From Alteromonas sp. CI.11.F.A3 (lineage in GTDB: Bacteria > Pseudomonadota > Gammaproteobacteria > Enterobacterales > Alteromonadaceae): a stretch of DNA of 64,000 nt. Both the position numbers and the translations under genes were made by a program. Shown here piece after piece: positions 7,236-15,346 of the stretch. Position 1 is the stretch's first letter. Each line of letters starts with the position of its first letter. The stretch covers positions 1,612,001 to 1,676,000 of the forward strand of contig NZ_CP136708.1 in assembly GCF_032925565.1 (NCBI RefSeq), given 5' to 3'. The notes beneath the pieces were generated by a model. That model did no database searches. It saw only the letters and a list, made by a program, of their open reading frames with translations, and was not told where the DNA came from.

Positions 7236-9974
7236 TTATTCTTCTAGTTTGTCATATAGAGCGCTAGCTTCATTCTGCTGTTCAACGCTTTTTGGCTCTA
7301 ATTTTGTGAATACAATTTTGGCATAGTCCTTGTTACCAGACTTATGCAAAGCTTCTATATAGTCTAGCGCTATTTCGAAGGAGGATGGAGCTTTTTCATA
7401 TGCTGCTTTCAAGTTTTGTAGAGCTTTGTCATATTTTTTCAAACTAACATAAACGTTTCCTGCGGTTGCCAAAATTGTAGGGTTTTGTGGCAGCAGAGCT
7501 AATGCTTGTTCTATGTAACCTAACGCTTCATCTGCTTTATTACTCTCAACTAGAAGCCATGCCAAATTATTAAGCACAAGAGGGCTAGCTGGAGAGGCAT
7601 TCAATGCTAGGAACTTAAAATGTTCGATTGAATCTTGCTGATCTCGATTCATGAGCTCATTAGCAAGTATTAACCTCATAGCAGTGTCGTTAGGATCTTG
7701 TTTTATATGGTTCTCGGCAAATTTAATGCCTTCATCATAGCTATTTTGTTTAATTAATGCGGTATACAAAAAGCGAGCCGTATCAGCATTGGCGGCTATA
7801 GCATATGAACGACGAAATAGTCCCTCAGCGTCGTTGTACTCTTTCTTAACAAGTAAGAGTCGACCTTGGAGAGAAAGCCCTGAGGCCGTTGATTTTAAGT
7901 TTGCGGGAGTTGAACTGAGGACGCGCTGCGCCTTATCGTAATTTTTATTCAATATTAGTAAGTGTGTATGAATTAAATCTAGCTCACGTTGCTGGGGAAA
8001 TGTAGTGGTAGCTTGGTCAGCAAGGACTAACGCTCGAGAGATATCCCCCGACATTTCTGCAACTCGAATATTCTTAACAAAAGCACTAAAACTTTTTTCT
8101 TTGTTTAGCCAATTGGTATAGGCATTTATACTTTCTTCTGTATTTCCCTTTTCCCAGAGGGCATCACCTAAAAGCATCCAATACTTTGGTTCGTTTTTAC
8201 CTTGTTCCGAGATAGATAATAAATGGGCTACTTGTTCTTCCACTTTACCTTGAGAAGCAAGTGAACCGACATATATTAAATCATAGAGGACATCATTAGA
8301 AGAATCGATAGCTTTTCTCATAGGGGCTAGAGCTCTTTCGTGATTACCAAGTAACTCATGGACCTGGAAGTACTTTACTAACGCATTAGTATTTAGTGGG
8401 TTTTCTGATACAAGAGTTTCGAGGTAGTGAAGAGCAACGTCAATATTATCGCGCTTGATGTTTTGCTCTATGAGAAAAAGAAGCGCAGCAGGATTAGCTG
8501 TATCTATCGCTAGTGAATCCCTGTAAATTTCCTCTGCCATCAATGGCTTTTGCATATAGCTATAAGTGCGGGCTTGTAAATTCATCACTGCTACATCAGT
8601 AGGCTTTTTCTTTAGCCATTCACTGGTAAGTTCAAGGGTCTTCTCAAAGTAATTCATATCTAAATAAGCTGAGGCAAGTATAAAAAGCGCCTCGCTGGAA
8701 TCGGATTCTATAGCATAGCTTCTCTCTAAATCTGCTACGCCGCTTTGATCATCGGCCAGTATTTTTAATGAGCCTAACGTCCGTAAAGCCTCACTATTTT
8801 CTATTTTATTCGAGTCGACTTGGTTCAAGAGTAATTTAGCCGAAATACTATCCCCACTTTTCAACAGACTGTCTGATGCTTGGATAATAAAGCTTGTGTC
8901 GTTGGTACTTAAATCAGATATAGCCCCTAGAGTTTTAGAGGCATCTCTGGTGTATCCTAACTGAAGTTGAATAACGCTGAAAAGCTTGTATGCAAAATGG
9001 CTTTTGGGGACATCGTCAATAATAACGGATAGGTTTTGGTAGGCTTGCTCTACTTGCCCTAAATTATAGCTGGTTAATGCTGCTAACAAACGTGAAGTTG
9101 TATTGGAACTGCCATTTTTTATCGCTTTATCTAAATGCACTAACGCTTGTTGGAAATTTGCTTTAGAAAACTCGATTGTCCCTTTTAGTTGGTTAAAATA
9201 AGGTTGTTCTTGAGATATCTTTAGTAGCTGATTAACTAAAGGCTCAGCTGCGAGGTAATCACCATTGTTAATATACGTATCAGCTAGCTGAAGCTTAATT
9301 TTATAATCGGCTACTCTGAGTTGCAGTATTGATTTAAGTGTATCAATGGCGTTAGACCAAAGCTTTTGTTGTATTTCTATTTTTGATTTCAATTGCAAGG
9401 CGGGTAAGTAATTCGGTCGAGATGCTAAGCTTTTGTTTACAGATGAAATTGCCTTTTCGATATTATTGTTTAAACCAGCTAAATAGGCATCGGCTAAATT
9501 TGATGTTTCCGGCTTATTGGCGTTCTCGGCCAAGGATGCGAACTTTTCTAACGCTTTGAGTTTGTTACCTTCTCGGAATAAGGCAATAGCTTTGTAAACA
9601 TCCAGTTCATCAGAAACTTCCGATTTTTCTTGAGAGCCTGTAATCGTTAATTCGTGTATTTCTGCATGTTTTTCTTGCCATAAAAGTGATTCTGCAAGTC
9701 CCACTTTCGATGAGTCACTTGTCGCTCTAGATAATTCTTTCTCAGCGGCTGAATATAGGCCTTGATGTAGGTAAATGACACCCAACATTTCTCGTGCTTC
9801 AGTATTATTTCTGTCTTGTTTTATCGCATTTTTTAGTGCAATTGAAGCTGCTTGATAGTTGCCATCACTTTGATGTTGGGATGCTATATCAATATATTCT
9901 TTACCGCTTTTTTCGCCGCAGGCTGAAAGTAAAATTGCACTGAAAACACAAATGCTTAATTTAGTCGAAGTCAC
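7236..9974 (-). CDS. prsT: PEP-CTERM system TPR-repeat lipoprotein (PrsT type)
   Basis: A 912-residue lipoprotein. The GTG start at 9974 follows AAGGA. The N-terminus (CVFSAILLSACGEKSG) has a lipobox with Cys near residue 19. The rest is nearly continuous tetratricopeptide repeats, for example NYQAASIALKNAIKQDRNN at the start and NPTILATAGNVYVSLKKYDK near the end. This size, lipobox and TPR count match the PrsT lipoprotein that accompanies exosortase/PEP-CTERM exopolysaccharide loci. It likely scaffolds polysaccharide export in the periplasm. It is the first gene of the minus-strand operon. The region upstream (9975-10138) should carry the promoter; a 13-base inverted repeat, GCGTATAATACGC, lies at about 10058-10070 and could be an operator or part of a -10 region. 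Confidence 0.88.
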   Translation of the reverse strand: MTSTKLSICVFSAILLSACGEKSGKEYIDIASQHQSDGNYQAASIALKNAIKQDRNNTEAREMLGVIYLHQGLYSAAEKELSRATSDSSKVGLAESLLWQEKHAEIHELTITGSQEKSEVSDELDVYKAIALFREGNKLKALEKFASLAENANKPETSNLADAYLAGLNNNIEKAISSVNKSLASRPNYLPALQLKSKIEIQQKLWSNAIDTLKSILQLRVADYKIKLQLADTYINNGDYLAAEPLVNQLLKISQEQPYFNQLKGTIEFSKANFQQALVHLDKAIKNGSSNTTSRLLAALTSYNLGQVEQAYQNLSVIIDDVPKSHFAYKLFSVIQLQLGYTRDASKTLGAISDLSTNDTSFIIQASDSLLKSGDSISAKLLLNQVDSNKIENSEALRTLGSLKILADDQSGVADLERSYAIESDSSEALFILASAYLDMNYFEKTLELTSEWLKKKPTDVAVMNLQARTYSYMQKPLMAEEIYRDSLAIDTANPAALLFLIEQNIKRDNIDVALHYLETLVSENPLNTNALVKYFQVHELLGNHERALAPMRKAIDSSNDVLYDLIYVGSLASQGKVEEQVAHLLSISEQGKNEPKYWMLLGDALWEKGNTEESINAYTNWLNKEKSFSAFVKNIRVAEMSGDISRALVLADQATTTFPQQRELDLIHTHLLILNKNYDKAQRVLSSTPANLKSTASGLSLQGRLLLVKKEYNDAEGLFRRSYAIAANADTARFLYTALIKQNSYDEGIKFAENHIKQDPNDTAMRLILANELMNRDQQDSIEHFKFLALNASPASPLVLNNLAWLLVESNKADEALGYIEQALALLPQNPTILATAGNVYVSLKKYDKALQNLKAAYEKAPSSFEIALDYIEALHKSGNKDYAKIVFTKLEPKSVEQQNEASALYDKLEE

Positions 9975-10088
9975 AATAATGTCCTTTTATTCACAATACT
10001 CTCTAAAATATCGTAACTGCGTCTATTTACAAGATAAGAATGCTATCAGATATAAAGGGCGTATAATACGCTGCGGTAAAATAGATAC

Positions 10089-10118
10089 AAAAAAGCCCCG
10101 ACAAAAGTCAGGGCTTTA
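10089..10118 (-). terminator. Rho-independent terminator of the PEP-CTERM gene
   Basis: Read on the minus strand, AAAGCCCTGAC pairs with GTCGGGGCTTT (one G-U pair) around an UUUU loop and is followed by a T tract. It lies 20 bp after the stop of the PEP-CTERM protein gene and separates it from prsT, which must therefore have its own promoter. Confidence 0.85.
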
Positions 10119-10138
10119 GTAACTCTTCAAATGTAATT

Positions 10139-10990
10139 TTAGCTACGACGCTTACGCGTTGCGCCAGCTAGACCCAAAAGACCTAAACCGAACAAAGCAA
10201 TAGTTGCCGGAGCAGGAACTTGGAATTCTACACCCGCATTGTGATCATCAGTTACTAGAACAGTAGTCCCTTCAGAAATGGTCGAGGCAACAATGTTGGC
10301 TTCCAATTCTGCAACGCTTACTGTCTGAGCTGCTTCAAGGATAATATCCATTGCAGTTGCAGCAATGTAATCTTCAAAGGACTGGTAAGTTACGCCATCA
10401 CCGAAAAAGAAAACGTCTTGACCAGCTGCAGTAATGCTTGTGTTAGTGACTAAGCTTTGAACAACTTGCTCACCAGGGAATATACCGCCAGAAGCCAGTT
10501 GAGTCGTCATCAACATGGTCGCACCAGCACCAAAGTTGAGCGAATCAAATGAATATATGTCTAAGTAACCTGAAGTATAATTAACACCTACTGTAGGGGT
10601 TAAAGTACCTTCTAAATACAAGTCGAAAGTAAGCTTGGTAAATGAAGGACCTGTAGGGTCAAAACCAGCTAATGGAAAATTAGGTGTTGTAGTGAATGTG
10701 TTTGTTTCACCGCCACTTGGCTCAGTCAAAAGATCTTCAAGATCGGTATACGCAGGAGGAGTTCCACCGAATGTATAACCAATTAAGCTGATACCGGCGC
10801 GCGTTACCAATGAACCTGTTGCAGTGTCTACTTCAGTATTAGACACATAAGAAAGATCTAGTTGGTCAATCTCGCCTGTTGGGTTGATTATGCCATCGTT
10901 AGTAAGATCAAGATAAAAAGGGGTAGCTGCGGCTTGTCCACTAAGCACTAAACCCGCAGCTGTAATCGTTGTAAGTAGTAACTTTTTCAT
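10139..10990 (-). CDS. PEP-CTERM sorting-domain protein
   Basis: A 283-residue exported protein. It has a signal peptide (residues 1-22, ending GQAAATP) and a C-terminal tripartite sorting signal: VPAPATIALFGLGLLGLAG followed by the basic tail ATRKRRS. The first part is VPAP rather than the canonical VPEP, a variant I know from other Alteromonadales. Exosortase is expected to cleave at this motif and release or anchor the protein at the surface. The middle part is Thr/Ser/Gly-rich beta-sheet-like sequence with no recognised enzyme domain. The gene is monocistronic, with a sigma-54-like promoter 49 bp upstream and a terminator behind it. A matrix or floc-associated surface protein is the likely role. 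Confidence 0.9.
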   Translation of the reverse strand: MKKLLLTTITAAGLVLSGQAAATPFYLDLTNDGIINPTGEIDQLDLSYVSNTEVDTATGSLVTRAGISLIGYTFGGTPPAYTDLEDLLTEPSGGETNTFTTTPNFPLAGFDPTGPSFTKLTFDLYLEGTLTPTVGVNYTSGYLDIYSFDSLNFGAGATMLMTTQLASGGIFPGEQVVQSLVTNTSITAAGQDVFFFGDGVTYQSFEDYIAATAMDIILEAAQTVSVAELEANIVASTISEGTTVLVTDDHNAGVEFQVPAPATIALFGLGLLGLAGATRKRRS

Positions 10991-11038
10991 TTCTGCTCTC
11001 CGTAAGTATGCAGCGATCTAAATATTGCATTTTTACAA

Positions 11039-11054
11039 AGCAGTTAGCGTGCCA
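11039..11054 (-). promoter_or_regulatory. Sigma-54 (-24/-12) promoter of the PEP-CTERM gene
   Basis: On the minus strand the sequence is TGGCACGCTAACTGCT, matching TGGCACG-N4-TTGC(A/T) at every defined base except one (C for T in the -12 box). The invariant GG and GC are correctly spaced. It starts directly after the stop codon of the upstream acyltransferase gene and lies about 49 bp before the ATG of the PEP-CTERM gene. PEP-CTERM loci are known to be controlled by RpoN with the PrsK/PrsR two-component system; neither regulator is in this window. Confidence 0.8.
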
Positions 11055-11975
11055 CTATTTAAGTTGTTGATTTTGTTGCCTAATAAAATTGGTCGAAAAA
11101 GATCTGTAAATAAACTCGACAATTCTATCGGCGTTTTTAGCGGAAATATCATTATTCTCAACATCATGCCCAAGTGAGGCTTGAATATGCTTAAACATAG
11201 CGGCAAAGCCTTTTGGTAGGTTCTTATGTAGCATCTCGGGCGTTATATAATAAGCGGCACGTTTTCCGTGGTAGTCCACAACAGGACCAATTTGTTCAAA
11301 TTTTATGCCGATGAACCGCATTGAACGAGCTAGACGTGGTTCCATCATTACATAGGTATGCTTAATACCCGAATTGATTGAGATGGACGCCGCGGCAAGG
11401 TAAAGCCCGATAGCAATAAAGGGGAAACATCGAAGTTCAGTTTCCGAGTACGTCGATGTATTGATCACACCTGTAGATGCACCATCAAACTTATCGCTTT
11501 TACGACGGCGAAATTCTTCAGGTACTGCTAATCTCGATACTTCACAAATTTCGCTACGCTTGAAATTTGCCGGGTTAAGTTCAGGATGGGTTATCGAAGA
11601 GGGGCAATATTTTTCAATAGGCAATAACTCATCTTCTTTTTGCGGGCGAACGAGTCGAACCGTACCAGCAAAACGATGTGTCTTTTTATGTTCAATCATG
11701 CAAGCTGTAGAGTAAGCATCAAACTCGTCAATTTCTAGTTTTGATTCTCTTTCTGGTTCAAAGCCTTCTTCTACGCAATAGACTTGATGTCTAATGCCGT
11801 AAGACTGTTCTTTTAAATCCTTATTGCTTGCGACAAGTGGTGTTAAATACGCAGAAAAGTGCGAAGAGATTTCTCTGACCTCTTGTAACTTTTGATATCC
11901 ACTTAATGCTTTTGATATTCTACTTTTTTTTCCAAAGATAGTTTGGATCGTAGAAAGTAATTTCCTTTTTTGCAT
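11055..11975 (-). CDS. PEP-CTERM/exosortase-associated N-acyltransferase
   Basis: A 306-residue protein of the FeeM-like N-acyl amino acid synthase group that travels with exosortase loci. Recognisable parts are YGIRHQVYCVEEGFEPE near residue 62, EIDEFDAYSTACMIEH with a following FAGTVRLVRP near residue 105, and CEVSRLAVPEEFRRR near residue 163, which form the acyl-ACP-binding GNAT-like core. It probably uses acyl-ACP to acylate an amino acid or related amine; the product is unknown. No signal peptide is seen. The gene is followed immediately by the sigma-54 promoter of the PEP-CTERM gene. Its upstream region (11976-12189) is shared with the divergent protease gene. Confidence 0.85.
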   Translation of the reverse strand: MQKRKLLSTIQTIFGKKSRISKALSGYQKLQEVREISSHFSAYLTPLVASNKDLKEQSYGIRHQVYCVEEGFEPERESKLEIDEFDAYSTACMIEHKKTHRFAGTVRLVRPQKEDELLPIEKYCPSSITHPELNPANFKRSEICEVSRLAVPEEFRRRKSDKFDGASTGVINTSTYSETELRCFPFIAIGLYLAAASISINSGIKHTYVMMEPRLARSMRFIGIKFEQIGPVVDYHGKRAAYYITPEMLHKNLPKGFAAMFKHIQASLGHDVENNDISAKNADRIVEFIYRSFSTNFIRQQNQQLK

Positions 11976-12036
11976 GTTAATTCGTACCTATTTATAAAGA
12001 CCATACATCCAGAAAGGCTATAAAGGTATCTGCAAC

Positions 12037-12061
12037 CTAAGCAGTGCAACATCTAAGCAGT
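12037..12061. repeat. Direct repeat CTAAGCAGT in divergent promoter region
   Basis: CTAAGCAGT occurs at 12037-12045 and again at 12053-12061, with start points 16 bp apart. It lies in the 214-bp gap between the divergent acyltransferase and protease genes. It could be a tandem operator; no known regulator is matched. Confidence 0.35.
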
Positions 12062-12189
12062 ATAGATTGTATTCCTAATATTATGAACGTATTATTTTTG
12101 TAGTTGTATTTATTGGTAAATATAAGTGAAACTGTTAGTTATATCTTTCCTGATGTCTACATTGATATCGATTAACCCAAAGGTGCATC

Positions 12190-12969
12190 GTGAAAACAGA
12201 CTCAAAAAGTAGAGCTTTAATGCTATGCGTATTCACAATAGCTTGTATTTTATCGACTCAAGCGCTAGCAAAAAATCTCGTTGAGCTAACTAAAAGCTCG
12301 GTAAAATCTACGGTGGCCATTGCGTTACATAGCCCTTTGAAACACACAACACCTCAAATTAAAGGTACAGGCTTTGTTGTTGGCAATGGTAAACATGTTG
12401 TTACAAACTACCACGTTGTTGATGAAGAGCTAGACCCTACTATAGTCGAACATTTCGTTGTGATGTTGCCAGATGGCAAACAAGTACGCTTTGATAAAGT
12501 AGAAATACTGGCCATTGATGAGAAGCATGATTTAGCCTTATTAAAGGTTAATAATCCTTTCCCTTCTTTTAAATTAGCCAATAACACCTTAGTTGATGCC
12601 GGCACGGAGCTTGCAATCTTTGGTTATCCATTGGGAGGAGCATTAGGATTGTTCCCTGCTGTCCATAAAGGCATAGTGGCAACCATTACGCCTGATTATA
12701 TGCCTTCAAACAATGCGAGATCGCTTACTGCGAAAAGTCTTGATAGACTTAAGAATCCAGACTTGATTTATCAATTAGATGTGACCGCTTATCCAGGAAA
12801 TTCAGGTAGCCCAGTTGTTAATGTTGAAACGGGGGAGGTCTTCGCGGTCATCAATAAAGTTTACGTTAGAGACAGTAAAGAAAGTGCGTTAACGCATCCT
12901 TCAGGCATTTCTTATGCTATCCCAATTGAGCACGTTCATGCACTGTTAAAGCGTGAAATGGAAAAATAG
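12190..12969 (+). CDS. Secreted trypsin-like serine protease (S1 family)
   Basis: A 259-residue protein starting at GTG 12190 after AAAGG. A signal peptide covers residues 1-27 (ending STQALA). The chymotrypsin-fold triad is visible: His in [11 protein letters not shown] (near residue 77), Asp in [10 protein letters not shown] (near residue 118) and Ser in [11 protein letters not shown] (near residue 200). There is no PDZ domain, so it is not a full DegP. It should act in the periplasm or outside the cell. It stands 14 bp upstream of the epimerase gene on the same strand and faces away from the exosortase-associated acyltransferase, so a role in processing surface proteins of the PEP-CTERM system is plausible but only inferred. 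Confidence 0.9.
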   Translation: MKTDSKSRALMLCVFTIACILSTQALAKNLVELTKSSVKSTVAIALHSPLKHTTPQIKGTGFVVGNGKHVVTNYHVVDEELDPTIVEHFVVMLPDGKQVRFDKVEILAIDEKHDLALLKVNNPFPSFKLANNTLVDAGTELAIFGYPLGGALGLFPAVHKGIVATITPDYMPSNNARSLTAKSLDRLKNPDLIYQLDVTAYPGNSGSPVVNVETGEVFAVINKVYVRDSKESALTHPSGISYAIPIEHVHALLKREMEK

Positions 12970-12983
12970 AAAATAGGACTTTT

Positions 12984-14000
12984 ATGAAAATTCTGGTTAC
13001 CGGTGCTGCTGGCTTCATTGGCGCAGCAGTTTCTCAATATTTAATTAATCGCGGTGACGATGTTGTTGGGATTGACAACATTAACGATTATTACGATATC
13101 GCGCTTAAACATGCCAGGCTTGAGCAAGTTCAAAACTCAGCGGCAGGGGAACGCTTTACATTTGTTAAGATGGGTGTTGAAGATCGCCCTGAAATGGCAG
13201 CCTTATTCGAAGACCAAAAGTTCGACAAAGTGGTGCACTTGGCGGCGCAGGCAGGGGTAAGGTATTCAATTGAAAACCCAAATGCTTATGTAGATGCTAA
13301 CTTGGTTGGCTTCATGAACATCCTTGAGGGATGTCGCCATAATAAAGTAGGTCATTTAGTTTATGCATCATCAAGTTCGGTTTATGGTGCCAACGAAACC
13401 ATGCCGTTCTCAGAACAGCATAACGTCGATCACCAAGTAAGTTTATACGCAGCGTCGAAGAAGGCGAATGAGCTCATGGCGCATACCTACAGCCATCTAT
13501 ATAACCTTCCTACCACTGGATTACGCTTCTTCACCGTATACGGCCCTTGGGGTCGCCCAGATATGGCGCTGTTTAAATTCACTAAGGCCATATTAGAAGG
13601 TAAAACAATTCAGGTCTACAACTTCGGTAACCACAGACGAGATTTCACCTACATTGATGACATCGTCGAAGGGGTGATTCGTTCACTTGATAACGTGGCG
13701 CAGCCAAACGAGAAGTGGAACGCGAGTGAGCCAGATCCAAGTTCAAGTAAGGCACCTTACAAGGTATATAACATTGGTGCACAGACACCTGTGCACTTGC
13801 TGAAGTTCATTGAGACGTTAGAAGAATCATTGGGCGTTGAAGCGAAAAAAGAGCTATTGCCATTACAGCCAGGTGATGTTCCAGATACCTATGCGGATGT
13901 ATCATCATTAGTTAATGACACAGGCTATAAACCGTCTACGTCTATCGATGTGGGTGTTAAAAACTTCGTCGATTGGTACAAAGACTTTTACAACATTTAA
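12984..14000 (+). CDS. NAD-dependent epimerase, UDP-glucuronate 4-epimerase-like
   Basis: A 338-residue extended SDR protein. The NAD-binding motif [10 protein letters not shown] is at residues 7-16, and the catalytic YxxxK is in [12 protein letters not shown] near residue 155, preceded by YASSSSVYG. The length and the motif [20 protein letters not shown] match the UDP-glucuronate 4-epimerase group (capsule gene cap1J/lpsL type), which converts UDP-glucuronate to UDP-galacturonate. It begins 14 bp after the protease gene, with AGGA before the ATG. It would supply a uronic acid precursor to the nearby polysaccharide operon. Substrate is inferred from overall similarity. Confidence 0.88.
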   Translation: MKILVTGAAGFIGAAVSQYLINRGDDVVGIDNINDYYDIALKHARLEQVQNSAAGERFTFVKMGVEDRPEMAALFEDQKFDKVVHLAAQAGVRYSIENPNAYVDANLVGFMNILEGCRHNKVGHLVYASSSSVYGANETMPFSEQHNVDHQVSLYAASKKANELMAHTYSHLYNLPTTGLRFFTVYGPWGRPDMALFKFTKAILEGKTIQVYNFGNHRRDFTYIDDIVEGVIRSLDNVAQPNEKWNASEPDPSSSKAPYKVYNIGAQTPVHLLKFIETLEESLGVEAKKELLPLQPGDVPDTYADVSSLVNDTGYKPSTSIDVGVKNFVDWYKDFYNI

Positions 14001-14021
14001 AAAGCCAGTCTAAAGTAATTT

Positions 14022-14903
14022 CTAGCCAGTAGAAGCCACTTTGAAAGATTGAAAAGCGGCGCACTTTTTGGGAAGAAATTCTTTAGTGGTTTCGTAACCA
14101 AGTTCAAATAAATGGTTCTTCATTTCAGCGGTTAACGCAAAGTCTACCGCTGAAATTTCCCCCGTATTAATGACCACAGTGTTATGCCAGTACTTCGCAT
14201 TAATATATTCTCTAGATATTGCGGTCATAAAGGTGCGTATCAGCATAGATAAATATTGAGGTAGCAGTAGTACCCCTTTCTTTATTATTTTGCGTTTTTG
14301 AATAGCACTTTGAAGTCGAAAGCATACTGTGGGCGTGCCATCATGTTGCCAATCTTCGAACAAAGCATCTTCTGATAATATTGCGCCGTCTACCAATAAG
14401 TGTTCTTTGAAAGGTTTAAAGGAAAAAAGCAGAGGGATAGACATTGAGTAACGCACGGCTTCTGACACCTTCATGTCGGGTGTATTGTCTTTTCCAAACA
14501 ATACCGGGCCACCACCGTTTACATCGGTCGCTAAAATAGTAAGTGCGATGGGAAGGTCGGCAAAAGTAATGCCTTCAAGCTTATCATCAATCCAGCGTTC
14601 GAAATGATCTCCAGACGACAATCCGCCTTCTCGCAACAATCGCCATACAGAAAAGGCAGTAAACTGTTTGAAGTCGGTGGCGATGACTAGCTCTCGCATC
14701 TCTTCAATGTTATGGCCTTTGGCGTACATCGCCGCAATAATTGAGCCTCCTGAGACGCCCACAAGGGTGTTAATTTCTACATTTAAATCTTTAAGCGCTT
14801 TAAGTATGCCTATATGGGCACTAAGCCGAGTGCCCCCGCCCGACAAAATAGGCACGATGGAAGCGGGTACCTTAGCAACGGGTACCGATGAAGTTACCTG
14901 CAT
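14022..14903 (-). CDS. Patatin-like phospholipase
   Basis: A 293-residue patatin-fold lipid acyl hydrolase. The oxyanion loop is LSGGGTRLSAHIG near residue 23, the nucleophile elbow is LVGVSGGSIIAAM (G-x-S-x-G) near residue 48, and the catalytic Asp lies in LLVDGAILSED near residue 170. It has no signal peptide and is of the small, RssA-like size. It is convergent with the epimerase gene, with 21 bp between stops. It likely cleaves phospholipid or acylglycerol esters; the physiological substrate is unknown. Confidence 0.88.
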   Translation of the reverse strand: MQVTSSVPVAKVPASIVPILSGGGTRLSAHIGILKALKDLNVEINTLVGVSGGSIIAAMYAKGHNIEEMRELVIATDFKQFTAFSVWRLLREGGLSSGDHFERWIDDKLEGITFADLPIALTILATDVNGGGPVLFGKDNTPDMKVSEAVRYSMSIPLLFSFKPFKEHLLVDGAILSEDALFEDWQHDGTPTVCFRLQSAIQKRKIIKKGVLLLPQYLSMLIRTFMTAISREYINAKYWHNTVVINTGEISAVDFALTAEMKNHLFELGYETTKEFLPKKCAAFQSFKVASTG

Positions 14904-15346
14904 GTTTTTAACTCCAGTGATTATAGTAAAAGCGTAGTAGAGTTAGCCGAACCTGCCACTTTATTGGTGTACTAGTATGTGTCGTTATCAAGTGATTAAG
15001 CACTCATGCGAGCATTACTGAATGTGCAACAGAGTCGTGTCTTAAAGTGTATTTGTAGCGGTAGATACGAGATGGTAAACATCGGTAAAAAACATCGATA
15101 AAATAGCGATAAAAAGAGATTTAAAAGATAGCGGGGGAATAGGTAGTAAATAAAACTCAGGCAATGGCTGAAAGAGCTAGTAAGTGGATGTATATTCCAA
15201 AAGAGAACTAACAAAAATGCCGAACTTAACTAACCTTAATAATAAGTTAGCTAAGCTCGACATTGCTTTTACTGGCGTATCCATAGAAATAACGACAACG
15301 AATACACCATTGTATTAGCTCGGCTAATTTAGCCAGTTCAATTTCT
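14904..15346. other. Intergenic region between patatin and malate synthase genes
   Basis: These 443 bp hold the promoter side of the patatin gene and the 3' flank of glcB. The only clear structure is the glcB terminator at 15211-15264. An AT-rich stretch (about 15060-15150) contains several GATAAA-like repeats. A 72-codon minus-strand open frame at 14996-15214 is low-complexity and not convincing as a gene. Confidence 0.5.
15211..15264 (-). terminator. Long-hairpin terminator downstream of glcB
   Basis: On the minus strand a 19-base stem (arms 15246-15264 and 15216-15234, with 16 Watson-Crick and 3 G-U pairs) encloses an 11-base loop and is followed by TTTTTG. It lies 83 bp past the glcB stop. 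The three mismatches are wobble-compatible only in the minus-strand RNA, which supports that orientation. Confidence 0.75.

Noticed and set aside
14996..15214. 72-codon minus-strand open frame between patatin and glcB
   Set aside because: Low-complexity Leu/Phe/Ser-rich translation, no ribosome site, and it overlaps the glcB terminator arm.
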